This document shows, piece by piece, positions 44,756 through 53,925 of a stretch of 64,000 nucleotides of DNA (position 1 is the first letter of the stretch; each line of letters opens with the position of its first letter). The position numbers and the translations under genes were made by a program. The notes below the pieces were generated by a model. The model saw only the letters and a list, made by a program, of their open reading frames with translations. It was not told the origin of the DNA and did no database searches. The stretch is from positions 620,001 to 684,000 of the forward strand of contig NZ_CP059693.1 of assembly GCF_028657945.1 (NCBI RefSeq). The letters run 5' to 3'. Source of the DNA: Thalassomonas haliotis (GTDB taxonomy: Bacteria; Pseudomonadota; Gammaproteobacteria; Enterobacterales; Alteromonadaceae).

Positions 44756-46729
44756 TCAGCCGTCATGGGCCAGAAACACTTCCCGGGCTTCATCTATGAT
44801 TTGTCGTGCATACTCGGGATCTTTATATGCATGCTCATTCAATTTCTTCCAGTATAAAGGCATATCCTGCCCGGTCATATCGTTGATGTATGCTTGTTTT
44901 TTGTCTTGATCGCGCTCATTTGTTACAAAATCGATAAACTCGCTGATTTCCTGCTCCGCCAGGCTGCGGTCATATTCGCCATTGACAACACTGTCAGCAC
45001 GGTTGGCAAAATGCTGGTATACCTGGTTGCTGATCAATCCGGGCAGTTTAACCGTGCTTAGTTGAAACTCATCTACCCTGTCCCCGGCCAAAGAGGCCAT
45101 CTGCCAGAAGGCATTATTGATTTCTTCGCTGGCGTCCCAGTGCTGCTCTGCAATCAGTAAATTGCCCGGCTCCTTAGTATGTGCCAGCACTGAAGTGCGG
45201 GCATAAACATCGGCATAATTTTTATTGAGTTCCTGTTGTGATAATTTGCTCAAGGGAGTGTTATCTGTAGAATAACCGGTAATTTTTTCTGCCAGTGCAT
45301 CCCTGTCCCGGGCTCTTTGCTGCAGAAATAGATTGGCCAAAGCATTAGATTCTTTGGCTGAATCCTTGTTGCTGTCGTTTTGTTTGCGGATCCAGGCATC
45401 TGAGGTCAGCAGTTTAATCATGGTTTGTTGATCTTTCCCGGCGCTGGCCTGATCTTTTACTGTGTATAACTTCTGCTTTTCTTCATTCATTACCTTATTG
45501 CCAAGTGCCGACTTGGCTGTCAGCTCCCTTATCTGCTCATCCGAACGCAACATCTCTATGGTGTCCAGTACCCGGGTTTGCTCTTTTAAGGCTATTTTGT
45601 CCTTGCCGCTTACAGAGCCGGCTTCACCCTCAGGTACGCCCAGCAAATGCTCAAGGCTGACGGTGGTAATTTTCAGATATGCCTGCTGATCACTTTCGCG
45701 CATCGTTTTTATTTGCGTAAAAGTTTCAGCCAGCTGATTTTCGTCAAACTGATAGCGGCTCAACAATTTGATACTATCTTCAAGCATGCCGCGGCGGCTG
45801 CTGTCGGACTGGCTGGCTTCACTTAAAGACATATAGGGGTCAAGGGGGAGGGCATGCAGGTCAAGCCGCTTTTGCTGCGGTTTGATCTTTTGGGCTATAT
45901 CCCCTAAATAATCGAGTAGCAGCAGTTGATCTTTTTCTTCAAGGCCTGCTAGCTGGTTCATTAATTCATTGCCCAGCGAATCGGAGACACTGAGCACGTT
46001 TAGCAGATTTGCCTGTTGTTCCTCTTCAAAACCGGCCAAGTCGGTAATCAGGCCCCTGGCATCTTCTGTGTTATTAATGGCTAAAACGAAGTTGTGTAAA
46101 TTGTTGTTAGCAAATGAATTGTTAGTGCCGCTGCTCTTTCCGCCGGCATCATAGGTATTATTGTCAGAGGGAGGCACTTTAGCGGCAAAAGCGCTTGCTT
46201 GAGCCAATACCAAAGCCCGGTCTTCATCGTTTAATGTCGCCAGGGTTTCGGTAAACGTCTTAATTGACGAATCCCCTGTGGCGACGGATGTTGCCTGATG
46301 CCGATCGCTGGGAGTGGTAAACAATACATCTGCGACAGTTACAAGTTGCTCAAGTTCTTGATTATTAAGCTTTGACGCCAATGTAATGAAATCATTGTCT
46401 AATAATAAGTCTTTATTTTTGTTCAGGGCAGCTTGCTGCTCTGAAGATAGTCGTTGCAGTACGGTATCGGCCGCCAGGTTGGCAATACGAAGATTGAAGC
46501 TTGGCTGTTGCTGCGGACTAAAGAGTTTATTGACAAAAGCCGCGGTGTCGATTTGTAGCGGAGTTTCTTCTTTTTCGTTTACCCTTTCCAGATTGAATAC
46601 ATCACCTGGCAGGGTATCCTGATAAATGGAGTAGATGCGCATATCAGGTGTTTGCGCCTGATTAGTCCCGCTGAATTCAAAATGCGGCCGGGAACGAAAG
46701 GATATTGATTCAATCGTTGGAAATTTCAT
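44756..46729 (-). CDS. Unknown helical-repeat protein
   Basis: A 657-residue acidic protein with no signal peptide or membrane helix. Residues 89-363 contain six degenerate helical units with the pattern L-x-x-L-x-x-acidic-x-Q-x-x-x-L-L, at about 89-110, 114-137, 158-185, 225-252, 255-281 and 335-363 (for example ITDLAGFEEEQQANLLNVLS and MNQLAGLEEKDQLLLLDYLG). Low-complexity Ser/Asn stretches separate units 3 and 4. The C-terminal 250 residues are helical and polar. The N-terminal 60 residues are extended and could be a targeting segment. GGAA supports the ATG. I recognise no family; a cytoplasmic scaffold or secreted effector would both fit. It is a single gene with no obvious partner. Confidence 0.65.
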   Translation of the reverse strand: MKFPTIESISFRSRPHFEFSGTNQAQTPDMRIYSIYQDTLPGDVFNLERVNEKEETPLQIDTAAFVNKLFSPQQQPSFNLRIANLAADTVLQRLSSEQQAALNKNKDLLLDNDFITLASKLNNQELEQLVTVADVLFTTPSDRHQATSVATGDSSIKTFTETLATLNDEDRALVLAQASAFAAKVPPSDNNTYDAGGKSSGTNNSFANNNLHNFVLAINNTEDARGLITDLAGFEEEQQANLLNVLSVSDSLGNELMNQLAGLEEKDQLLLLDYLGDIAQKIKPQQKRLDLHALPLDPYMSLSEASQSDSSRRGMLEDSIKLLSRYQFDENQLAETFTQIKTMRESDQQAYLKITTVSLEHLLGVPEGEAGSVSGKDKIALKEQTRVLDTIEMLRSDEQIRELTAKSALGNKVMNEEKQKLYTVKDQASAGKDQQTMIKLLTSDAWIRKQNDSNKDSAKESNALANLFLQQRARDRDALAEKITGYSTDNTPLSKLSQQELNKNYADVYARTSVLAHTKEPGNLLIAEQHWDASEEINNAFWQMASLAGDRVDEFQLSTVKLPGLISNQVYQHFANRADSVVNGEYDRSLAEQEISEFIDFVTNERDQDKKQAYINDMTGQDMPLYWKKLNEHAYKDPEYARQIIDEAREVFLAHDG

Positions 46730-46942
46730 TGTGTATTCCGTTACTGGTTCGGTATAACTTGTTAACTATATGTTTTATCGGCATTAGGTTGCCGTTCTTG
46801 AGTAATAATTTTAAGTCTTTCAGATGGCGGCGGATAATTTGTTTGTGGTATAAGGTATTAATTTTTATATGGTTTAGCATGGCTTATATCTTTTTTATTA
46901 TTTACAGGGCGGAGCCTGGCCACTAATTTTTATGAGTTCTTG

Positions 46943-48319
46943 ATGATAATAAAAAATAACACTTTGTTTGCTCTTCTATTAACCCTGGCTGCAACAGCTT
47001 TGAATACAGGGGCAGCGTATGCGCTGACAACGGATTTAGGAGAAAAGGCCGATTATGATGTTTTGCACTATGATGCCCGGTTAACGGCTAATTTAGCCGC
47101 AAAGGCTATTGATGGCCGGGTAACCGTGACGGCGAAAAAACTCTCCGGGGGAGAGCGGCCGCTGGTATTATCGGCCAAGTATAAAACGGCCATCAAGGTA
47201 TCATCGGATAATGTCAAACTGAGTTATCAAATCCTTGAAGATGACTTAGTGATTAACTTTCACTCGCCGTTAACCAGGGGGCAAAGTTTTTCCGTGGATA
47301 TTGAATACCATGCAGCCCCTAAGCGGGGCATGCGCTTTTATCCGGATCATATGTTCACGGTTTACCATACCGGGAACTGGCTGGTGTCCCATGGCAATAT
47401 TGCCGATAAAGCCAGTTTCGATTTGACTTTAGTGCATGATCAGAAACTAAAAACCATAGCTAATGGTCGGCTGGTTTCACAAAAGTCGGCACCGACAGGG
47501 AAAATGCACAGCCACTGGCAGCAGCAAACGCCGATCCCTCTGTATACCTTTGGTTTTGCCCTGGGAGATTTCCAGTTGCACAGTACTGCTTATAACAACC
47601 AGGCGATAAATTTTTTCTATCGCCCCAGGCCACTTTCAGGCTTGAACCGGCAAAAAATCAAGGATATTTTTGCCGATGTGCCGGATATGATGCGCTTTTT
47701 TGAGGAAAAATCCGCTATTGCCCTGCCTAATAAACAATATAGTTATGTGCTGGTACCCGGCACTATCGCCCAGGAAGCCGCCGGTTTCAGTATGGTGGGA
47801 GAAAAATTTGCCCATACTGTGCTTGAGCAGCCGGGAGAAAACTGGTTCATTGCCCATGAACTGGCGCATGAATGGTGGGGCAACAGCATTACCTGTGCCG
47901 GTTTTTCCCATTTCTGGTTAAACGAAGGCCTGGTGCAGTTTATGGTGGCGGCCTACCAGCAGCAACTTTTTGGCGAGCCGGCCTATCACAGAGAAATCAA
48001 GCTTGCCCTTAACCGGGTAAAAAAAGCGGCAGAGAAAGGGCGTAATTCCCCCTTGGCCTTTTTTACGGAAATTGCCGAGCAGGATATTAACCATAGTATT
48101 GTTTATAACAAAGGGGCACTGGTGTTTTATTTGCTCAGGGAAAAGTTGGGGGAAAAACATTTTTGGCAGGCATTAAAAACCTATAGCCTTACCTTTGCCG
48201 GAAAGTCTGTGGTGACAGATGATTTAAAGCGGGTTTTTGAGCAGGTTTCGGGGACAGATCTCTCAGCGTTTTTCCAGCGTTGGGTATATGGAGAAGAAAT
48301 TCCTGAGCTTAGCTTCTAA
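46943..48319 (+). CDS. Short M1-family metallopeptidase, exported
   Basis: A 458-residue protein with a signal peptide (LFALLLTLAATALNTGAAYA). The gluzincin zinc site is intact: His305-Glu-Leu-Ala-His309 and Glu328 in HFWLNEG, spaced as in M1 aminopeptidases. A catalytic Tyr may lie in YNKGALVFYLLREKLG. It is about half the usual M1 length, with only the N-terminal beta domain and the catalytic domain. The GAMEN exopeptidase motif is replaced by EAAGFSM, so aminopeptidase activity may be altered. It should act in the periplasm. The start is the ATG at 46943, with a weak ribosome site. It stands alone. Confidence 0.82.
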   Translation: MIIKNNTLFALLLTLAATALNTGAAYALTTDLGEKADYDVLHYDARLTANLAAKAIDGRVTVTAKKLSGGERPLVLSAKYKTAIKVSSDNVKLSYQILEDDLVINFHSPLTRGQSFSVDIEYHAAPKRGMRFYPDHMFTVYHTGNWLVSHGNIADKASFDLTLVHDQKLKTIANGRLVSQKSAPTGKMHSHWQQQTPIPLYTFGFALGDFQLHSTAYNNQAINFFYRPRPLSGLNRQKIKDIFADVPDMMRFFEEKSAIALPNKQYSYVLVPGTIAQEAAGFSMVGEKFAHTVLEQPGENWFIAHELAHEWWGNSITCAGFSHFWLNEGLVQFMVAAYQQQLFGEPAYHREIKLALNRVKKAAEKGRNSPLAFFTEIAEQDINHSIVYNKGALVFYLLREKLGEKHFWQALKTYSLTFAGKSVVTDDLKRVFEQVSGTDLSAFFQRWVYGEEIPELSF

Positions 48320-48401
48320 TGTTTTGGTAAGCCCGCTATTTCAGCAGCGCAGGTTAGCTTTAAGCTAAGTCCGGCTGCAAACTTAGCTTTATCTACTGGG
48401 G

Positions 48402-49172
48402 TTAGCTGGCGTTGGCAATAACTTCCTGGCCAAAAGTTGACAGGTATTTCAATAAGTTATTAAGTTGCCCGTTGGCGACCTTACCGGTTTTCTCAAGATC
48501 AAAGTTCAGGCCGACTTCACAGACAAGCTTATGGTTATCATAAGAGTCGGCTTCATTGATCCTGACGATGCGTCCCGTCAAGGATTTGAATTCAACATCA
48601 AGCAACTCCACGTCTTCAAACTCAATATTAAGGGTAAACTCACCAAATAAGCGGATATTGTCATTGTAGGGAAGCCGTATCAGGATACCGGTTTGGCTGA
48701 TATTCAGGGCTTCAGCGGTTAAAGCGCCTTGACCAGAGTTTAAGGTTAACTTGTGCATAGGCAGGCAGGCGTGGCGGGCACATTCGCGCCGGTCGCTGCC
48801 ATGCCAGGATTTTCTGATCGCCTCTTCCAGTTTTTCCGAAGAAAAGGGTTTGGTCAGGTAATGATTGGCGCCGTTTTGTATCGCCCGCAATACAAAGCTT
48901 CTTTCGCCGTGGGTGGTCATCATAATAAAGGGCATATCCTGATATTTTGGCGTTTTTCTTATGGTTAACAATAACTCTTCGCCACTCATTTTCGGCATTT
49001 CCCAGTCGGAAATAATGATATCGATTTTTTCTGTGGCCAGAACATTGATGGCGTCCTTACCATCACAAGCGTCAAATATCCTTTCTGCACCCAATTTATG
49101 CCTGAGTGCTTTATGCATTATTTTTCGCACTGTCGGGCAGTCATCGACCACCAGAAAGTTGATATTTCTCAC
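48402..49172 (-). CDS. Response regulator with receiver and PilZ domains
   Basis: A 256-residue protein. Residues 1-125 form a CheY-like receiver with the acidic pair VVDDCPT, phosphoacceptor Asp56 in IIISDWEMPKMSG and Lys in YLTKPFS. Residues 130-250 form a PilZ domain starting with the c-di-GMP-binding RRECARHA motif and continuing ALNISQTGILIRLP, close to the (D/N)xSxxG signature. It should join phosphorylation with c-di-GMP to control motility or surface behaviour. The GTG start follows AGGAGA. The diguanylate cyclase gene 150 bp away on the same strand is a likely partner. Confidence 0.88.
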   Translation of the reverse strand: MRNINFLVVDDCPTVRKIMHKALRHKLGAERIFDACDGKDAINVLATEKIDIIISDWEMPKMSGEELLLTIRKTPKYQDMPFIMMTTHGERSFVLRAIQNGANHYLTKPFSSEKLEEAIRKSWHGSDRRECARHACLPMHKLTLNSGQGALTAEALNISQTGILIRLPYNDNIRLFGEFTLNIEFEDVELLDVEFKSLTGRIVRINEADSYDNHKLVCEVGLNFDLEKTGKVANGQLNNLLKYLSTFGQEVIANAS

Positions 49173-49323
49173 TAGACTTCTCCTGTGTTCATTTTATCCT
49201 TCAGATAAAATATTTTAGTTAGCTTTTAAAGAATTGTCAGTCGCACTGTTTAAATTTATCTGCAGGATAATGTGCTTAGAGCCGTAAAAATACGGGGTTT
49301 TTTATCTTTTAACTTTTTGATTT

Positions 49324-50451
49324 TTAATGATCTCCTGATATTCTTGTTTGGTTGCGTCCCGCTTGCTTTGCCCGGTAAAGGGCACTGTCGGCAGCCAGCA
49401 TCAGCTGGGTTCTTTGGGTCGCTGATTTAGCCCGGTAAATGCTGGCGCCCGCGCTGGCTGTGACTATATCGGCAATATCCGATGACGGGTGCGGAATATT
49501 CAGTGCGGCTATTGCCGGACAGATTTCCCTGATATGCCGGTTGAGGGTCTCAAGATCTCCGTCTTGCTGGTAAAAGACCATCAGGAACTCTTCTCCGCCA
49601 AAGCGTACCACCAGATCATTTTCATTTCTTCTCTGGGCCAGTAAATCAGCTGATACCGCCATCAGGCATTGATCTCCCACCAGGTGCCCCAGGCTGTCGT
49701 TATAACGTTTGAAATAGTCTATGTCGAGTATGATCAGGGCTAACAAGCCGCCGCTATCGTCGGCTTTTGCCATTAACTGGTTGAGCTTTTCATCGAAACC
49801 GTGGCGGTTATAGAGTCCGGTGAGCTGATCCGTCAAGGCTAATTTTTTCAGCAGGGAATGGCTAAAGTAATCATTTTTCGTTTTACGATCATTATTCCAG
49901 CTGTGCCAGCTGCCGGCGAGATTAAAAATGCCCAGGTAGACGGCGCCATAAACCAGTTTCTCATCCGGCCATTGCAGGCTATAGGCCAGCAGCAGATAAC
50001 CCAGGGATATCAGGGTGCCGCACCAGGTTTTATGCTTTTGGAAGAAGCCGGGGATGATGTAGAGGACAAAGGTATACAGCAATAAGCCGTCAACCCTGAG
50101 GTGATGGCCGATTTGGCTGTACTGGTAGATATTATAGAGAATACTTATGCCGATAAAAAAGGCGGTGATAAAACACCAGAAGTCGAATTTTTTAATAAAC
50201 TCATCAGAGTAACAGCAATAATAGAGCCAGGCTAACGGAGGCAGGGTTAAAACTGCCCGGGACCATAAAATATTAGCGGTAGCCGGATGTTGCCAGCCGA
50301 GAAACAGCAGATCCCAAATCATAAAGATGAAGATAACAACAAGAGTCAATATGATGGCTGAACGTTTAGCATCTTGCTGGCTGTTATTATAATTAAGTAA
50401 AAAATCCTGCTCATTCAGAGCATTTGTATCAGGTTTCTTATTCATGTCCAT
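49324..50451 (-). CDS. Membrane diguanylate cyclase (GGDEF)
   Basis: A 375-residue protein with about six membrane helices in residues 30-180 and a C-terminal GGDEF domain (about 205-372). The active-site loop is RFGGEEF (285-289) and the metal-binding LDIDYFKRYND is present, so it should make c-di-GMP from two GTP. The inhibitory RxxD site five residues before the loop is absent (NEND). The gene precedes the REC-PilZ gene on the same strand. No strong ribosome site is seen; a second ATG two codons in is possible. It is divergent from the chemoreceptor gene. Confidence 0.87.
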   Translation of the reverse strand: MDMNKKPDTNALNEQDFLLNYNNSQQDAKRSAIILTLVVIFIFMIWDLLFLGWQHPATANILWSRAVLTLPPLAWLYYCCYSDEFIKKFDFWCFITAFFIGISILYNIYQYSQIGHHLRVDGLLLYTFVLYIIPGFFQKHKTWCGTLISLGYLLLAYSLQWPDEKLVYGAVYLGIFNLAGSWHSWNNDRKTKNDYFSHSLLKKLALTDQLTGLYNRHGFDEKLNQLMAKADDSGGLLALIILDIDYFKRYNDSLGHLVGDQCLMAVSADLLAQRRNENDLVVRFGGEEFLMVFYQQDGDLETLNRHIREICPAIAALNIPHPSSDIADIVTASAGASIYRAKSATQRTQLMLAADSALYRAKQAGRNQTRISGDH

Positions 50452-50579
50452 GTTTATAACATTTTGCTTACCCGGGCAGAAGTAATTATTTTTCCCGGAA
50501 GATTTTCTTTAATTCCTGTCCGGGATTATCAGTATAGCGGCTGTGGCAAGCAGAGATTGGTTGGCTTTGCATTGATGTA

Positions 50580-50593
50580 TTGATCCAGATCAC
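50580..50593. promoter_or_regulatory. FNR/CRP-type box upstream of the chemoreceptor gene
   Basis: TTGATCCAGATCAC agrees with the FNR half-sites TTGAT-N4-ATCAA at 9 of 10 bases. A possible -10 TATAGT (50635-50640) would put the box about 61 bp before transcription start, the class I position for this family. Confidence 0.5.
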
Positions 50594-50679
50594 TAAAAGA
50601 TAGATAAGAGCTTTTATTCAATTCTTGGCGATAATATAGTACAACTGGAACTAAGTATGTGTTTTCAAAAGGAAGTTAA

Positions 50680-52287
50680 ATGTCTCTGCAGTTATCTATA
50701 GCTAAAAAAATTCATGCGGTATTGGTTGGTATTGCTCTGGTCTTTTTAAGTGTGACCATTTTTTTCTTTTACCATGATGAAAAAGACTTAGCGGCAGGTT
50801 TTGTGACCCAAAACCTGGAAAGTACGGCGCTGAATTATTTCGATTCCGTTAATATCATGATGTTAACCGGGACAATTGCCAACCGAAAAATCATCCAGGA
50901 TAAAATTCTTACCCAGGAAGGCATAGTGGAAGCACGCATTATCCGGGCCCCTAAAGTGGTGGAAATGTTTGGCGAAGGATTTAGCGATCAAAGCGCCACC
51001 ACAGAATTTGAACGTAAAGGCCTGGCGGGGGAAAAGGCCTTCAATTCGATTGAGCGCGACGGCAAGGCGATGATGGAGTTTATTATGCCAATGCGCGCCA
51101 GTGAAAACTATCGCGGCACCAACTGTTTAGCTTGTCACCAGGCTAAGGAAGATGAAATTCTGGGGGCGGTAAAACTCACTTATGACTTGTCTAAAGTAGA
51201 AGAAGATATTACCGAATCAATCATACATGCGGCTTTGATACAGCTGGTCATTACCATTGCCGGTTTTGCCTTACTCAGTTTTGCCTTGACCCGCCTGGTA
51301 TTGTTCCGCTTGAAGCGTTTGTGTAAGACCATTAAAAGTGTCGAGAATAATCTTGATTTAAATCAGGATATTAAAGTCCACTATCCGGATGAACTCGGGG
51401 CGGTCAGCCAGGCGCTGAACAGTATGATGGCTAAGTTTAAGGAAAGCTTCTTAGCAATATCTGAAGCTAATCAACAGCTTATCGACTCGGCGACCCAAGT
51501 GGATGAGATTTCCACTTTGACCCGGGAGGCGGTATTAAGCCAGAAAAATGGTACCGATTCCGTGGCGGCGGCCATTAATGAGCTGGATGCTTCCGCCAAT
51601 GAAGTACAGCAAAATACCCAAAGCGCCGCCGACAAGTCGGTATCGGCCAACGAAAGGGCATCACAAGGCTTGCAGCTGGTTACTGCCGCCAGTGCCGGTA
51701 TCAACCAGTTAAGGGATCAGGTCCAGGATAATACCCGGATGATCACCGAATTAAATGATAAAACCAAAGAAGTGGGCACGGTACTGGATGTGATCACCGG
51801 CATCGCCGAGCAAACCAATTTGCTGGCATTAAATGCGGCGATAGAAGCGGCCAGGGCCGGTGAACAGGGGCGCGGTTTTGCCGTGGTTGCCGATGAAGTG
51901 CGCTCACTGGCGCTGCGCACCCGGGAATCAACCGAGCAAATCAAGGCAACCCTGGACGGCTTGCAGCGGGAGTCGGGCAATGCCGTAACTTCTATGAACG
52001 AAGTGAGCGAACTGGCCCATGAAAAAGCGGAAGATGTGATTAATGTTGCCGACTTGCTCAATGAAATCACCGGGGAAATCAAAGAGCTGGATGATTTAAA
52101 CTGTCAGATTGCCAGCGCCGCCCAGCAGCAAAATGTTGCCGCCGATGAGATTAATGTCAATGTCGTGCATATCAGCGATGTTGCAGAGCAATCCAGTGAG
52201 GATGCCATTCGCGGCAAACAGGTCAGTGAGCACTTGCTTGAACTGGCTTACGCCCTAAATAAACAGTTGTCGAAGTTTAAGTTGTAG
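50680..52287 (+). CDS. Methyl-accepting chemotaxis protein with a haem-binding CxxCH sensor domain
   Basis: A 535-residue chemoreceptor. Membrane helices lie at about 11-30 and 184-205. Between them is a periplasmic domain of the DUF3365/Tll0287-like kind with MEFIMPMRASENYRG followed by NCLACHQAKE, a c-type haem motif (Cys149, Cys152, His153). A HAMP domain follows, then coiled coils and the signalling tip EQTNLLALNAAIEAARAGEQ and RGFAVVADEVRSLA (about 377-410). Haem in the sensor suggests response to redox state, oxygen or NO. The upstream FNR-type box fits an anoxic role, alongside the nos genes 5 kb away. AAAGGAAG precedes the ATG. No C-terminal receptor-docking pentapeptide is seen. Confidence 0.88.
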   Translation: MSLQLSIAKKIHAVLVGIALVFLSVTIFFFYHDEKDLAAGFVTQNLESTALNYFDSVNIMMLTGTIANRKIIQDKILTQEGIVEARIIRAPKVVEMFGEGFSDQSATTEFERKGLAGEKAFNSIERDGKAMMEFIMPMRASENYRGTNCLACHQAKEDEILGAVKLTYDLSKVEEDITESIIHAALIQLVITIAGFALLSFALTRLVLFRLKRLCKTIKSVENNLDLNQDIKVHYPDELGAVSQALNSMMAKFKESFLAISEANQQLIDSATQVDEISTLTREAVLSQKNGTDSVAAAINELDASANEVQQNTQSAADKSVSANERASQGLQLVTAASAGINQLRDQVQDNTRMITELNDKTKEVGTVLDVITGIAEQTNLLALNAAIEAARAGEQGRGFAVVADEVRSLALRTRESTEQIKATLDGLQRESGNAVTSMNEVSELAHEKAEDVINVADLLNEITGEIKELDDLNCQIASAAQQQNVAADEINVNVVHISDVAEQSSEDAIRGKQVSEHLLELAYALNKQLSKFKL

Positions 52288-52311
52288 CTGAGGTTTTCAA
52301 AGGCCGGATAA

Positions 52312-52345
52312 AACAAAAGCCGCTGCAGGCAGGGGCTTTTGTTGC
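52312..52345 (+). terminator. Terminator after the chemoreceptor gene
   Basis: AACAAAAGCC and GGCTTTTGTT form a perfect 10-bp stem with a 12-nt loop, 25 bp after the stop; the 3' arm itself supplies the T-rich end. Confidence 0.6.
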
Positions 52346-52437
52346 TATATGTGTTGCAGTTAAGTATTGAGGTTAATCTCCGTCTCCCTGGTTTTTTAAC
52401 TCAAGCGCTAACTTTGCACATATGGGTTTTCTTATTA

Positions 52438-52629
52438 TTAATAATATCTGTCTTCCCGGTTATGAGCCTGAGGATCTTCTATGATTTCCTCAAAATCGAC
52501 TTCAAAGCTGTTGTTGTTTTCGGTATCAGCCATATAAATAGTACGGGTAGAGCCATCGATCCAGGTGACTGTGCCACTGCCCTTTTTACTGCCGCACTTC
52601 ATGCCTATATGAATATCTTTAAATTCCAT
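52438..52629 (-). CDS. Small acidic protein of unknown function
   Basis: A 63-residue protein starting MEFKDIHIGMKCG at 52629, with a strong AGGAGG seven bases upstream. The sequence (GSGTVTWIDGSTRTIYMADTENNNSFEVDFEEI) suggests a small beta barrel; the end is charged (HNREDRYY). No signal or membrane segment. The good ribosome site is the main reason to call it real. I recognise no family. Confidence 0.62.
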   Translation of the reverse strand: MEFKDIHIGMKCGSKKGSGTVTWIDGSTRTIYMADTENNNSFEVDFEEIIEDPQAHNREDRYY

Positions 52630-52810
52630 TGCTCCTCCTTGTTCGTTGGTACACAACAGGTATACCTGCTTAGATTGTTTTAAATGAAATTAGTTCAATA
52701 ATTGACCACAGCCGGGTTTGAGATGCAAACATAAGTTGTGGTTTTTTTAAGCAGTCGACTCTTAAGTATAGAGTAAAATAATCTCAGGTCTAGCCTTTAT
52801 GGCAATCTTA

Positions 52811-53920
52811 TTAAGGTTCAAAGACCTGGCCCAGCACACATGCCTTGCTGGCCCCGGTTACCGCCGGAATGTTGCCGGGAATTTTTTTATCAAAAGCAAA
52901 CGCCAGCCAGGCAAAAGCCATGGCTTCAAGGGCATCGCTGTCGATGTTGAGGGTATCGCTGTGCTCCAGGGTAAAGCCTGGTAGCCGGGTCGACAGCAGG
53001 TCGGTTAAGTAGCTGTTTTGGCAGCCGCCGCCACACAGATATATGGTGGCGTCCCGGCTTAATGCCTTTATCTCTTGGGCAATAGACTGTGCCGTGAGTG
53101 CGGTCAGGCTTGCCTGGACATCTTTGGGGGCAAGTTGGAATGAAGTTAACTTTTCGCTGAGCCATTTTGCATGGAAATGTTCCCGGCCGGTGCTTTTGGG
53201 GGCTTGTTGGCGAAAATAGTCATCGTCGAGCAATGCCGTCAGTAATGCTTTATTGATCTGACCACTAGCCCCCCAGTTACCGCTGTCATCATAACGCCCC
53301 TGGCGATGTTGCTGGTACCAGCTGTCCAGCAGGGCATTGCCCGGGCCGGTATCAAAGCCCAGCACTGTGTTGTCTTTATTGCCGGGCAGGTAAGTGATGT
53401 TGGCGATGCCGCCGATATTAACGACAAAAATATCTTGTCCGCTATCCGGAAACAGCGCCCGGTGAAAAGCGGGCACTAACGGGGCGCCCTGGCCCCCCAG
53501 CGCCATGTCTTTACGCCTGAATTGACCGATCACCCGGATACCGGTTAAAGTCGCCAGAATTTGGCTGCAGCCTATTTGCAGGGTGAAGGGGGCCTTGAGT
53601 CCGGGGCGGTGGCGTATGGTCTGGCCATGGTTGCCGATGGCAATAATTTCTTCCGGTTTGAGTTTTTCCCGGTTTAAAAAAGCAGAAACGGCATCGGCAA
53701 ATAACCGTGCTAAAGAGATGTCTAAAGCAAAAGCCCGGTCAATTTCATTGCTGCCCGGGACATATAAGGCCATGATCTTTTCACGGATATCTTGCTGGTA
53801 GGCTTGGTAATATTTAGCCACCAGCCGGGGAGACTGATGGCTAAAATCCACTAACGCCAAGTCTATGCCGTCGGCACTGGTACCCGACATCAGACCGATA
53901 TAGAACTTGGCTTGACTCAT
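52811..53920 (-). CDS. anmK: Anhydro-N-acetylmuramic acid kinase
   Basis: A 369-residue enzyme that phosphorylates and opens 1,6-anhydroMurNAc to MurNAc-6-phosphate in cell-wall recycling, in the cytoplasm. The family start YIGLMSGTSADGIDLALVDF is present, with later GNHGQTIRH, the nucleotide and sugar region NIGGIANITYLPG, GFDTGPGNALLD and YLCGGGCQN. Length is typical. It begins six bases after the stop of the murein endopeptidase gene, so the two form an operon joining wall cleavage to recycling. No strong ribosome site separates them, which suggests coupling. Confidence 0.93.
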   Translation of the reverse strand: MSQAKFYIGLMSGTSADGIDLALVDFSHQSPRLVAKYYQAYQQDIREKIMALYVPGSNEIDRAFALDISLARLFADAVSAFLNREKLKPEEIIAIGNHGQTIRHRPGLKAPFTLQIGCSQILATLTGIRVIGQFRRKDMALGGQGAPLVPAFHRALFPDSGQDIFVVNIGGIANITYLPGNKDNTVLGFDTGPGNALLDSWYQQHRQGRYDDSGNWGASGQINKALLTALLDDDYFRQQAPKSTGREHFHAKWLSEKLTSFQLAPKDVQASLTALTAQSIAQEIKALSRDATIYLCGGGCQNSYLTDLLSTRLPGFTLEHSDTLNIDSDALEAMAFAWLAFAFDKKIPGNIPAVTGASKACVLGQVFEP

Positions 53921-53925
53921 GGCTG

